Positions 49,001 to 60,500 of a stretch of DNA of 64,000 nt are shown piece by piece. Source of the DNA: Lates calcarifer (lineage: Eukaryota > Chordata > Actinopteri > Centropomidae). The stretch's first letter is position 1. Each line of letters starts with the position of its first letter. The notes beneath the pieces are model-generated. The model saw only the letters and a program-made list of their open reading frames with translations, searched no databases and was not told the DNA's origin. The position numbers and the translations under genes are program-made. The stretch covers positions 2,193,626 to 2,257,625 of the forward strand of contig NC_066836.1 of NCBI RefSeq assembly GCF_001640805.2, written 5' to 3'.

Positions 49001-50706
49001 ACACTCCAGATACTGGAGACACTCACATGTTCCTGACTTTCTGATCTATGTATCTTGATTTTGAAAGAAAGAACAAGCAAAAAGTCACAAAATACTGTAG
49101 AGGGAACAAACAGTAGCTCAATAATCCACTGGGGCAGGTTCATGTAAAAATCAATAATGAGTTCACATTCTTCTAAGCATCAACTCATCTGTTTTTCGCA
49201 CCACAGTACTTTGCAACAACACAGACCTAAACCTGTATGTTCTCTCTTCTCCTACAGTCATGACTATGTGGAAGTTTACAACGGCGGTGATGAGCTTTCG
49301 CCCTCAATGGGAAAGTTTTGCGGGAAGGTTGCACCGCCCCTAATGACGTCCAGCGGCAACCAGCTCCTCATCAAGTTTGTCACTGACAACGAGAACCACG
49401 GGGGTGGATTCTCTGTTCAGTATGAGGTCTTCAAGACAGGTGTTTAGTGATCTGTAGTGACCAGTATTGCACAGCAGCATCAGCTAAGAGCTTAAAGAAG
49501 AGCAGAAGCAGAGCTGCAATTGCACTGCTGATTTCCATACACTCCACTGAATGTGGTGAATTACAAATTCATTTGTAGTAAAGCCAAGTTTCCCAGTGTT
49601 GCCTAAGGTTGTCCAAACAGCCAGAGCTGAAACTCTGGCACACTGACCTCCAAGCTATGGGCCAAATTAATTAAAAGAAACAGAATTCCATTGGACCAAC
49701 AGCTATTCCCAGCAAAGACCAGATACTGGCAAGACAGACTTGCATAAGCACTGCTGGCAAGGAAGGAACCTTGCTCATGTGTCTCCTGGGGGCTAATTCA
49801 TTCACTAAAATATGGCAAGAATTTATGGCACTATGATTGCATAATCTGACATCTGACATAACCATCGTGAAAGACAATAAAAATAGTGCAGTCTGATCTG
49901 GGCATTAGTCACTGTGTTCAAACATTTCTTGACACTTTAAAAACTCATCTCGTCATCAGTCTCTTCTCCCCTCACAGCACCACAATGTTCCAGAAACTTC
50001 ACAGATCCCCAGGGTGTCATTGAGACGCCGGGCTTCCCTGAGAAGTACCCCAACAACCTGAACTGCACCTTCATGATCTTGGCCTCCAATACGTCAGAGA
50101 TCGAGGTGGAGTTCAAAAGCTTCGACATGGAGGGTAACCCCTTGCTACAGCCAGGTCCCCGCTGCCCATACGACTGGCTAGACATCTGGGACGGCCTCCC
50201 TGCAGGTGAGGACAGGATTTGGATCAGGCTGAGATCAGGGAGAAAAATAGATGGAAGTTTGAGAACAAAGCTGGGATCAGCGTGTTTGAAAGAAAGTGCA
50301 AAAATAAGATGGTACAACTTGAAATTTTTTATGTTGTTAATTTTCACTGATTTAACATTTAAACATCCACAAGTAAGCAAACATTTTCTAAAATAGCAAC
50401 AATGAAAAAACGACTCTTCATTTTCTCCTCTGTATTCCTGTCCTTCATTCTTCCCTTTTCAAAAATCCCCTCCTTTGTCCCTCTAACCCTCCTCTTCACC
50501 CCCTCCTTCGCCCTTCAGTGAGTCTTCACGTTGGCAGATACTGTGGCCAGGAGCTCCCGCATCGAGTGATCTCCTACACCGGCATCCTGTCCATGACCAT
50601 CACCACTGACCATGCCATCACCAAAGAGGGATTCTCTGCCAACTACACCATCCGAGAGAGGAGCCTCCCCTCAGGACACGAGATGAAATTATGGTTTCAT
50701 CTATGA
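46003..50706 (+). CDS. Secreted four-CUB protein, neuropilin a1/a2-like, gene A (535 aa)
   Basis: Nine exons: 46003-46069, 46496-46676, 47228-47409, 47700-47927, 48259-48429, 48662-48842, 49258-49439, 49978-50205 and 50519-50706 (TGA). All join in frame. Exon 1 gives a signal peptide (MWSGSLLFLFTQVILVSSLA). Exon pairs then encode four CUB domains, at about residues 25-142, 147-270, 279-396 and 401-524, each with four cysteines. CUB1 and CUB3 resemble neuropilin a1 (FNPFFDLEDTDC, KFCGRVAPP, DYVEVYDGGDE); CUB2 and CUB4 resemble a2 (CSRNFTDPQGVI, FPKKYPNNLNCTF, GRYCGE, GILSMTVTTDHAITKEGFSA). The protein is thus a1-a2-a1-a2. The b1/b2, MAM, membrane and tail parts of neuropilins are absent. N-glycosylation sites NIT, NFT, NCT and NYT are present. 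Asp residues in DYVEV and VTDDEN fit calcium-binding CUBs. In neuropilins a1/a2 bind class 3 semaphorins; a soluble ligand-binding role here is inference. Confidence 0.88.
47577..47699 (+). repeat. Intron segment nearly identical to 49855-49977
   Basis: The last ~125 bp of intron 3 of gene A (GACATAACCATCGCAAAAGA to the acceptor, with GCAGTCTGATCTGGGCATTA inside) match the last ~125 bp of intron 7 at 49855-49977 with only a few differences. Intron sequence should drift, so a recent copy or gene conversion event inside the gene is likely. Confidence 0.8.
49595..49695 (+). repeat. ~100-bp repeat, copy 1 of 3, in intron 7 of gene A
   Basis: AGGTTGTCCAAACAGCC, ACACTGACCTC and AATTAATTAAAAGA then CAGAATTCC recur in this order at 51411-51508 and 54419-54511. 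Confidence 0.75.
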
Positions 50707-50841
50707 GCAGCTCAGATAATCAGGTGTTTTCTTAAAAACCACCATAATGATGACTCATAATTATTTTAGGACTAGACTAATCAGACAATCTGTTGGCTAC
50801 TCACAAATACTGCAACAGTCATGGAATGAAAGGGATAGAAG

Positions 50842-50847
50842 AATAAA
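50842..50847 (+). terminator. Polyadenylation signal of CUB gene A
   Basis: AATAAA in GAAGAATAAAAAAAGAG is about 135 bp after the stop, and a related AATAAA is found at the same place after gene B. Confidence 0.55.
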
Positions 50848-50940
50848 AAAAGAGATTCTTGTTCTCTGTGAGATTTGTACTTTATACTCTCTGTTATTTG
50901 AAGAACAAAAAATTGCATGATTCAGTATTGAATTTCCTGT

Positions 50941-52171
50941 CTTCCTGTGTCTTTGAGTTGGTTAAGTCTACAACTGGTGATTGTAGATGATTCTGGAGCC
51001 GACAGGGAAACTGCCATACAAACATCCACAATCCCACATCACGATATGAGAAGACAGAGTAGGAACCGCAATTTTAGGTTAAAATGACAAAAAGCTCAGA
51101 AAAGTTGTCCTAAAACTAACTCAGTAAATCTAAATCACGTAACTTTTTCGACCCTTTAAAATTTGCGTTCGTGTGAAAGTACAACAGGTTGAAAACATAT
51201 ATTGATTGAGTGTTTTGAAGATTATTCAGAGTAACAGTGAGGTCCAAAAATACACCATTATTGATGCAAAAATGTTCCTTTAAACTACACAAAATATCCA
51301 CAAAACAAAACAATTTCTGTTTTCTCATTTCGTTGATGAAACTAGTGCCCAGTACCCTAAAGTAACTTTTCAGAATATAACAGGCTTAAAAGTGTTTTGA
51401 AATTCAGGTTGTAGTGTTGCCCAAGGTTGTCCAAACAGCCTTAGCTGAACCTCTGGTACACTGACCTCTAAGCTGCAGGACAAATTAATTAAAAGACCCA
51501 GAATTCCGTTGTTGCAACAGTGACTCCCAGCTGGGGCAGGACAGACTCAGATAAATCAAAACCTGGCAAGGAAGGAACGTGTCCTTCATCTGTGTTTGCT
51601 TTTCCCATTTGGATCCACTTGAGTAGCCACTTGTTTACACAGAGCAATGATTATTCACAGAATCACAGGATCCAGGAATTACCACCCCCAGGTGGAGTTA
51701 CGTCAGAAAGTCCTGTTTTGTGTAATGTAAACTGGCTAGACAAGTACTATTTGTACCTAAATGAGGAGTAAGGCAATAATACCAGTGGGGTTACGGACTC
51801 AATTCTGGACAACAAGGAATAAACCAAACTGTAGATTTGGAGAATCATTACACCCCCATAGATTAAACATGAAGAGTAGTGGTGTTCTTATTTCTGTTAC
51901 TTTAAAGTCTTTCTTCTCATCAGCGTTTAGGAAAACTTGGAAAATGTGATTTTTTCTGTGTAATTGGGCAATGTTTTACCTGAACTCCACCATTGTTTCA
52001 AAGGTCTGGACTGAGCTGTCCACAGTGCTGAAAGGGCAGGTCCAGTAGTTTCAGACATTCCTAAGCAAAATGGGTTTTTGCCTCTGTTGTTTTAATTTGA
52101 GGAAACTGTTAAATATGTTTTTATGTTAGCTGATACATAACACATAGTGATGACTGAATCATTTCTATGTT
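50941..52171. other. Spacer between the two CUB-gene units
   Basis: No gene is seen. It holds copy 2 of the ~100-bp repeat (51411-51508) and an extra copy of a block from the unit's left edge (about 51237-51280, TCCAAAAATACACCATTATT), so small pieces of the units are scattered here. Confidence 0.5.
51411..51508 (+). repeat. ~100-bp repeat, copy 2 of 3, between the CUB genes
   Basis: GTAGTGTTGCCCAAGGTTGT, AGCTGCAGGACAAATTAATT and GACCCAGAATTCC match the copies at 49595-49695 and 54419-54511; it is closer to the third copy. Confidence 0.75.
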
Positions 52172-52791
52172 GAGATGCATTTAATCTAAAGTCCAAATAT
52201 ATACGATTATTGGTACAAACAACTCGAATCCTCGCTTTTTTCTCATTGATGTTTTTTGTGGGTGGTAGGAATCCCACATTCGTTAAGTCTGCATCACTAC
52301 AAACGACCAAAATCAACGTTTAATCAGACTAATGAACATATTTGTAACCGTGGGACAAACTGTCACATATAAGCAGAAACGAACGATTCACCCCAGCCTG
52401 GTGGACCCTGCCCGCATCAGTGTCGATTCGCTCTAAGGTCGGTCGCTGCTGGTTGCACAGAGTGGCGTCTAAAGAAGCAGGAGTTTGGGCTTTGTGGAAA
52501 TTCCAGCCATTACTTTCTCGGCTTGCGACATATTCCTGACATATCTATCGTGACGGGCACGTCGAGATAGACGGAGAGAGAGAGAGATGAAGTAAGGAGT
52601 AAAGATCTGGAAGAACTGATTTGGAGCTGGCCAGTTGTTCTCTAACAGACGCGGGGATCTGGCGCTGAAGCTCCCTGGATACAGAGACGGTTTTCGGTTA
52701 TTTATTATTATTATTTATTTTATTTTTTTTACGTTTTCGACATAAACCCTCTTTGTCTTTATTTCATTTTGTGTTGTACAATCCAACAAGG

Positions 52792-55700
52792 ATGCGGAGT
52801 GGATTGCTGTTGTTCCTTTTCAGCCAAGTCATCTTGGTTGCCTCCTTGAGTCGGACTGGTAGGTGTTTGACTGTATGAATGGCAGGATACTGATCCTTTT
52901 TTGCATTATTTTGCAGTATCTCCCGTTGAGATCATTAAGCAGGGATGCAATGCTGTATTTGTTGTTATTATCCTGTCATCAAAATGAAATTAATGTAGGT
53001 ATTTTTGTCATACTAAAAGGTTTACAAAGTAACTTACAATCACTACACACTATTTAATTTACACTTAGCCTCGTCCGCCTGTTTGCAGGAGAGGCAGAAG
53101 CCAACCGGCCTCACTTTCTACCACTGACTGACTGACTGAGCAACTTTACGTCTTTTCTAACGCTGCAGACAAATGCGAATGGAATAAAACCCTAGAGACA
53201 GACGCAGTGAGCTTCGTGACCTCCCCGGGCTTTCCCTGGACATATCGACCCTCCCAGGACTGCACGTGGGTGATAACCGCCCCAAAGCCCGATCAGAGGA
53301 TCCTCGTCGTCTTCAATCCGCTTTTTCATCTGTATGACACAGACTGCAAGTAAGAGTTCACGCTACAGCTCATAAAGGTAAGCAGACAGTTTAACAATCT
53401 GTCTGCTTACTTTTGATATATTCACTTGGAACAGCTGTCGTGATTCGTGGTTTACTCTTTCTCAGCAATTTAATATTGTACTTCCATGAAGCTGAGGGAC
53501 TTGCCATAGACAGGTTTTAAAAAGTACTGTTAATGATGCACCAGCAGTGAGACACCCTGACTTTTATTGTCTTGTATGAATTAAGCTCCAATTTGATTAT
53601 CCTATGCTTCGCTATAGTGCAACTTGCTCCTACACTTTGATCCAGAGCCGCGTACAAGTGAAGACTTCAGTAAAAAAAAAAATCAAAATCTGAACCTGTA
53701 TGTTCTTTCTCCTCCTACAGACATGACTATGTGGAAATTTATGATGGTGGAGATGAGCTTTCACCCACCATTGGAAAGTTCTGCGGGAGGGTCGTACCAC
53801 CCAAGTTCATCTCCAGCGGCAACCAGCTCCTCATCAAGTTCGTCACTGACAATGAGGACAACGGGTCAGGATTCTCTATGAAGTTAGAGGGCTACAAGAC
53901 ATGTGGGTAGTGGTTTACTCTGTGGTTTCATTATACAACTGATGAAATGTCCTTGTTGTAGCTGCTAGTGTTGGACAGCAGCATCAGCTAAGGGCTTAAA
54001 CAAGAGCAGAAGTGGACATGGTAATACTGCTAAAGAGGAGTCAGGCAGAGCATGACCACAAATGTTTCCAAAATAAAGGAATTTGTGGTGGAAGGGGTTC
54101 TACCTGATCCACCTCCTTTCACAAACGTTGTAGTGGACTATGTCAGGCCAATCAAAGCAATTGTGCCAGGGTACTGGATACCATCCCGCTAACCCTAATA
54201 GCTTGTAGCAAAAGACAAACAATGACCTCTGACTCAAAACAACATGGTTTGTTTTGTCTCAGTACATGTAGTGGTTTGGTTGGTATAACCTGGAATAATC
54301 CTTCAAACTTCACAAATTAAACATGAAACAAAACTTTTTTTTTTTTTTTTTTTTTTTGGATGAAACTCTGGTCATAAAGTACAACAGGCTTAAAAGTGTT
54401 TCAAAATTCAGGTTGCAATGATGCCCAAGGTTGTCCAAACAGCCTCAGCTGAACCTTTAGTACACTGACCTCTAAGCTGCAGGTCAAATTAATTAAAAGA
54501 CCCAGAATTCCCCTGGAGCAACAGTGATCTTGACACTTTAAAAACTAATCAGTCTCTTCTATATTTGCAGTTGAATGTTCCAGAAACTTCACGGCTCCCC
54601 AAGGCGTCATCACAACACCGTTCTTCCCCGAGAAGTACCCCAACTACATGAACTGCACCCTCACGATCTTCGCTCCAAACATGTCAGATATCGTGCTGGA
54701 GTTCGACAGATTTAACATGGAGGGCAATCCCTGGCAAAAGCCAGTCCCCGTCTGCCCACACGACTGGCTGGATATCTGGGACGGCCTCCCTGAAGGTGAA
54801 GAGAGAATTATTATCAGACTGAGATCAATAAGAAATACTGATGAAATGTTGACTGAGATCTGGGAGGTTAGAACATGAGCTGAGGCTGATTAGTAAAGGA
54901 AATATTTCCTTTTCTCTTTACTTTCACTCCTTGTTGCTTTATCACCCCCTCGCCTTCTCTTTCCCTCTCCTCCTCCTCATCGCTTGCCTTCATCCTTCCC
55001 TTTTGAACCACGCTTCCTCTGTTACCCCCTTCTTCATCCCACAGTGGGTATTTTCATTGGCAGATACTGTGGCAAAACCTCCCCGGACCAAGTGATCGCC
55101 TACAGCGGCATCCTGTCCATGACCATCACCACTGATGATGCCACTGCCGAAGAGGGCTTCTCCGCCAACTACACCATCCGCGATAAGAGACACTCCTTGG
55201 TAGATGAAGATGCGGGTGAGCAGCTGGATTAGTTTGTTGATTAACTTGGCTTCAATTTAAGTGTCCTTGATAAAGACGCTGAATCTTTTACTGGTTGGTT
55301 ATGTGTTCTGTAATGAGGACAACCTTCCTGCAGTTGCTCTCAAATTTTTTACATCAGAATGTGCCACCAGTCAACATTTGAGTGCAGTTCATCAAGTCAG
55401 TTTCCTTTTCTTTTGCAGTAGATAAATGCGGGGGGAATATAAGCCTAAAGACTGACAGGGTGAACTACCTGACATCCCCGGGCTATCCCCTCGAGTACCT
55501 GCCCTCCCAGCAGTGCATATGGGTGATAAAAGCCCCTGAGCTGGTTCAGAAGATCCGCATCAACTTCAATCCGTTTTTCCACCTGGAGGGCACAGGCTGC
55601 AAGTAAGAGTTCACTCCTCATTCTCTCTTCTACGGTGGCCCTGAAGGTCAAAGCACAGCAACATTTCAGAAAAGAAAACAATATTTCACAAAACACAACA

Positions 55701-57290
55701 GCTTTTCACAAAACTTGTGTTGTAGTGTTTTTACCTACTTTCTAAATGTTTTCTCATGCACATACAACATGTGAAGCTCCCGCAAGCACAAATCTGACCC
55801 TTTATATCCTTTCTTCTCCTACAGCCACGACTATGTGGAGGTTTATGACGGCGGTGATGAGCTTTCGCCCACGTTAGGAAAGTTTTGCGGCGTGGCTGCA
55901 CCGCCCCAAATCACATCCAGCAGCAACCAGCTCCTCATCAAGTTTGTCACGGACGATGAGAACCAGGGGTTCGGATTCTCTGTTGGCTACGAGGTCTTCA
56001 TGACAGGTGCGTATTGGAGCATAACACGATATACTAGTGTTCAAGGTACAATGGACAACAGGATGCCAGAGCACTCTCTTAGGGTTATATCACTGCCTGC
56101 TGGTTTGGCTCTTCACAACGTTTACAACTTCTTGAACTCCTACTCCAAAGCAACATGTATGGGCATGAAGATCGTTTGAGGTTAAACTTGTAGTGCTGCC
56201 TGTCTCCAAACCAAAACACGGCATTACAGACTCTGTGCAAACACCTATTTAAAAACTCATCTCGTCTCTTCTCCCCTCACAGGCCCAGATTGTTCCAGAA
56301 ACTTCACAGCTCCCCAGGGCGTCATCGAGACGCCGGGCTTCCCTAAGAAGTACCCCAACAACCTGGACTGCACCTTCATGATCTTGGCCTCCAATACGTC
56401 GGTGATCGAGGTAGAGTTCAAAAGCTTCAACATGCAGGCCGACCCCACAGCACTGCAGGGTGTCCTCTGCCGACTGGACCGGCTGGACATCTGGGACGGT
56501 CTCCCTAAAGGTGAGGACAGGATTTAGATCAGCTGGAGTCAACTTGCTCAAAAGAAACTTAAATTATTTTTATCGTTACTTTTCACTGATTCAACATTTA
56601 AACATCCACAAGCAAGACGGTGATCAGAAGAAACATTTTCTCTCATAGTTACATTGAAAAAAATGCAATAAGTATATTTTTGCGCTGCTAAACTTTTAAT
56701 TTTATGAGTACTTTATGAACCTTCAAGGTCTTTTCATGCCTCTGTAAGAGCCAGGAGGGATTATGTTTTAGGGTTGTCTGTCCGTCCTACTCTCATGTAC
56801 ATGATATCTCAGTAACACCTTGAGGGAATTTCTTCAGTTTGGTTCAGGTGAAATCAAAGATGAACAGATTAGATTTTGATCCAAATTTACTGAATTAACA
56901 TAACATTTATTAAAACAGCTCATTCTTCCAATTTAATAAGTTGACTTTGAGTATTTGCTGATTATTACAAAAACAACAACAACAAAAACTGTATCCAATC
57001 TGTCCCTTTTCAAACATTTATCTACCATTGTAAACTGAACATTTTTAGACAGTGGACAGTTTCTCCTCCTTCATCCCCCTTCTCTTACCCCTCTTCACCC
57101 TCTCCTTTGTCCCTCAGTGGGTCGTCACCTTGGCAGATATTGTGGCCAGGAGTTCCCCCACCGGGTGACGTCCCACAGCGGCATCCTGTCCATGACCGTC
57201 ATTACTGACAACAGAGTCAGCAAAGAGGGATTCTCCGCTAATTATGCCATCCGCAAGAAGAGCCTCCTCCCGGATCACAAGAGGAAATGA
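52792..57290 (+). CDS. Secreted four-CUB protein, neuropilin a1/a2-like, gene B (530 aa)
   Basis: Nine exons in the same phases as gene A: 52792-52858, 53169-53349, 53721-53902, 54571-54795, 55045-55215, 55419-55602, 55825-56006, 56283-56510 and 57118-57290 (TGA). Exon 1 encodes a signal peptide (MRSGLLLFLFSQVILVASLS). CUB domains again follow as a1-a2-a1-a2 with four cysteines each. Landmarks are FNPLFHLYDTDCK, CSRNFTAPQGVITT, GRYCGKTSPDQVIAYSG, FNPFFHLEGTGCK and CSRNFTAPQGVIETPGF. The protein ends LLPDHKRK with no membrane segment. Compared with gene A, exon 4 is one codon shorter, CUB4 has CRLDRLDIWDG (nearer to human neuropilin's CRYDRLEIWDG), and exon 6 has a tandem CAGTAG acceptor that could add or drop one residue. 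There are no breaks. Function is not shown; ligand binding by the a1/a2 pair is family knowledge, and a soluble role is inference. Confidence 0.87.
54329..54357. repeat. Poly-T tract in intron 3 of CUB gene B
   Basis: An almost pure T run of over 20 bases lies before repeat copy 3. It could be the reversed tail of a small retroposon, but no body was recognised. Confidence 0.6.
54419..54511 (+). repeat. ~100-bp repeat, copy 3 of 3, in intron 3 of gene B
   Basis: TGCCCAAGGTTGTCCAAACA, GTACACTGACCTCTAAGCTG and AAAGACCCAGAATTCC match 51411-51508 closely and 49595-49695 less closely. Confidence 0.75.
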
Positions 57291-57437
57291 GGGTGAACAG
57301 CTGGATTAGTGATGAGAAATAAAGAGACTGAGAGTCTGTACCGGTGAGCAGGTGGAACCTTCCTAATTTTAGAATTAGATCAATCAGACCACCTGCTGAC
57401 CAATCACTAATACTGCATCTGTCTAGGAGGAACATTG

Positions 57438-57443
57438 AATAAA
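57438..57443 (+). terminator. Polyadenylation signal of CUB gene B
   Basis: AATAAA in TTGAATAAAAGGG is about 148 bp after the stop, in a block shared with the end of gene A (GAAGAGATTCTTGTTCTC). Confidence 0.55.
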
Positions 57444-57550
57444 AGGGAGAAAAACTGGGAGAAGAGATTCTTGTTCTCTGTGAGATTTGTATTTTGTACT
57501 CTGTTATTTGAAGAATAAAAAAATCCATGATTCAGTATTGAATTTCCTGT

Positions 57551-60500
57551 CCTCCTCCTCCTCCTTTGATTTGGCTCCTACTAAGGGGATTAGCAACACA
57601 AAACCACAGTCTGGTATTGTGATACCTGAAGACTGAACAGCAGTATCCACTCATGTAAGAAAACACAATTTTGTTTCACAATTTACATTATAATGCATAT
57701 AAATCACAAAATTATTATGCTGATTAAAGTTGGGGCGAGCTGTACATTTGGTAAATATTACAAAATACATTTGTTTTGTCTTCAAACTTTTGTTCCGATC
57801 ATGATCGAGCAATCGTGCCAATGGTCAAAGATACTTTAATTAGCTCACGATGAATAATAATCCTGAGATCCTCGCAGTAAAGAAATGCCAAAGATATGTT
57901 TGTGTTGACAAGAGTTATTTAAGTTTGTCCAACAATGAACACGTTAAATTATCTGTTAAACACCAGGATTAGTGCATAGCTTGGTGAGAATTTATAGATG
58001 CAATACTTCTACTACTAATGATTGTGATAATATCTGAAGTTAAAGAGTCAGATTTTTTGAAGATGCAAATACCAAATTTGGCCTCAAAAACCAATCAAGT
58101 ATTGGTTGGGCTTTGATTTGAAGATGATGGGCAGACAGATTTAACAACATTGAACATACCCAAACAATTTAGGTTTAGTTGGTCATTTAAAGGGTTTTAG
58201 AGGGACAGACACATCATCAGCAGCAGCTACTACTTTTATAGGTGGACTTCTCCTTTCAGGTGTGATATGTGAGTTTATAGTGTGTTCAGAGTGAGGAGTT
58301 GGGGTGGTCGGAATAAACTGAACTTGGTTCAACCTCAGTTCGTCACCGACTCCATGAACTCAGTGGTTTCAGAGAGACTTGAGCTCCAGGCGTCATGCAG
58401 CATCCAGACAACTTCTATCATCATTTGTCATTTTTAATAGAAATCTTTTCACCCTCACACAAATTGCACATTTTTTTTTCTCCAAATGGACACACAGTCA
58501 GCAGTGGACAACTTACTGGTTGACATCTTCCTTATACACCGTGAACTGGCTAAAAGAAGGAGAAACAAAAAGATTAAAATAAGAGACATCTAACTTGATC
58601 TTACCACCACTTTACTATGGCATGCATAGGTTTCAGACCTTACTCAGAAAGAGACAACAGACACTTTGTCTAAGAAATTTTCTAAACGATGCTGTGACTG
58701 CTTGCGATCTGGGAAAAAAACAACAAAAAAAGAAAAAGCGAGAAACCAACGAAGGTACAGAAAAGCTCTGTTCCACCGTGAGGAGAAATGTCAACTCCGG
58801 ACCCCTGGGGAAAAACTAGAGGAAAAGATGGAGGTGGTGTCAAAGCAGAAGCCTCGGCGTTCCTGTTTCTCTGCACAAACACACAGGCTTCAAACACACG
58901 GCTGCGAAGGAGTCTTCCTAAAGTATTTGGTTCTTTATTTTGTCAGTGTGGTTGCCACAGTGCAGCTGACAATACTGGTATTTGTATTATCCCCATCGAT
59001 GCTTTAAGCACCAGGAGGAGAGGCCAGAGAACAATCTGGAATTTAAAAAAAAACAAACTGAAACCCAGGGGGTAGAGGAGGGACGATGGGTAGACGGGTT
59101 ATTTAGCTGGAGACAGGTGGACTTGGGGGCTTTTCATACCTGAATGCTATTTCAGCAGGGAGCATGAGAGTCGAGGCTGACTGAAGAAAAACTAGCGACT
59201 GAGCCAGTTTGGGGTCGACGTTAATGATGAAAACAAAAAGAGCAACAAATCTGACTTTCACCACCCGACATTAAAACTGAAGTGAAATTAAAATTCTGAC
59301 CAGCGGCCAAAGAAATGCCTACTGTGGTTACAAGAATACTCATCCCTGTAACTCTGCACTAGGCTGACCAGGCTTGTTTGGTTCCAGTGGAATACAAACT
59401 TCACAACAAGATAAATCCTTCCAAATGCTGAACGTTCAAAGGGACAGATAGCTTTAATTTCTAACAGCTGATAACCAACACTATTTGGACTTATTGAAAA
59501 CGGAGAAAAAAAATGTTTGGAGACTGTAAGGACTACACAGATATGATATTTTCCAGGTCGCCTCCGATTGTCAGCTTTTAGTTGTCTGTCAAAGACAGCG
59601 TGAGGCTTGAAGCTTCAACATAAAAGTGTCCAAAAATACTTCAAATCCTTTTTGAAAATTAAAAACAACAACAACAAAAAACATCTTTAACGAACATCTT
59701 TCCTCAGACAGAAACTGAGAACTCACATTTCAGCTCAACTTTAAATCGACCACAGAGCTCGTTCAGACGCCGCCTTCACAGCAGCTCAGTTTAGCTGTTG
59801 CTTGTTTTTGTGGTTGGACTTTGATGATTCTACCACTGTGCAGCTTAAAACAAACAAACAAACAAACAAACAAAACCACGAGTCCACCTGTAATTAAGGC
59901 CCGGGGTCTGTCAGCTGCTTGGTTGGACCTCACTAATCTAAATCGAGGAGGAGGAGGAACAAAGGGACATTTTGGCTCCTGAGTTCTTTGTGGGTTAAGG
60001 ATTAGCATAGACATCCATAAGAAAATAAAGATTAATAATGTTTTGCATCAAACCTGCTGTGCAGCTGGGGGTGGGGTTGGGGCGGGGTGACAAGTAAACT
60101 GGGGTCAGAGGTCGTCACAGGGTTCCTACGCAGAGTTTCCATTTCAGAAAATCCAGACTTTGTCCAGAGGTGTTTGAAGATTCTTTCTGAGAAACCGAGC
60201 GAGGCCGTGGTAAAGAGACATTACTTCACAGCAAGTACCACAACGTGTCAAATTAAAGTTCTGCACAGGAACCCTGCAGTCAACAAGACGGGAAACAGAA
60301 AAACTGCGGAGCAGGAACGATCAGCTTCAGGGTCACTGATGTTGGTACAAAGCATTAAAGGATCAGGGTTTTTTTTTTCCAAAGATTTCTTTTCATTTGA
60401 TAACTAAATATCGCGCTCTATTGATATAATTCCATTTTTGTTAAAGTCATATATAAACGTTAACATGTACACACGCTCGTCACTGGTAAATCGGTGGAAT

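Larger units (their letters stand above)
45286..50940 (+). repeat. Tandem gene-duplication unit A
   Basis: The unit starts in the shared block with GCATTTA and CCACAAATACACCATTAT, runs through promoter landmarks (CAACGTTTAATCAGACT, GGGACAAACTGTC, AAGCAGAAACGAACGA) and gene A, and ends at ATTCAGTATTGAATTTCCTG. Unit B repeats the same order about 6.8 kb downstream. Confidence 0.8.
52172..57550 (+). repeat. Tandem gene-duplication unit B
   Basis: This is the second copy of the unit at 45286-50940, from GATGCATTTAATCTAAAGTC through promoter and gene B to ATTCAGTATTGAATTTCCTG. The ATGs of the two genes are 6789 bp apart. The copies differ clearly in coding and intron sequence, so the duplication is not very recent. 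Confidence 0.8.

Noticed and set aside
46003..50706. Full-length neuropilin gene
   Set aside because: No b1/b2 discoidin, MAM or membrane exons are found before the next promoter copy, and the last exon ends in a stop with a decayed donor.
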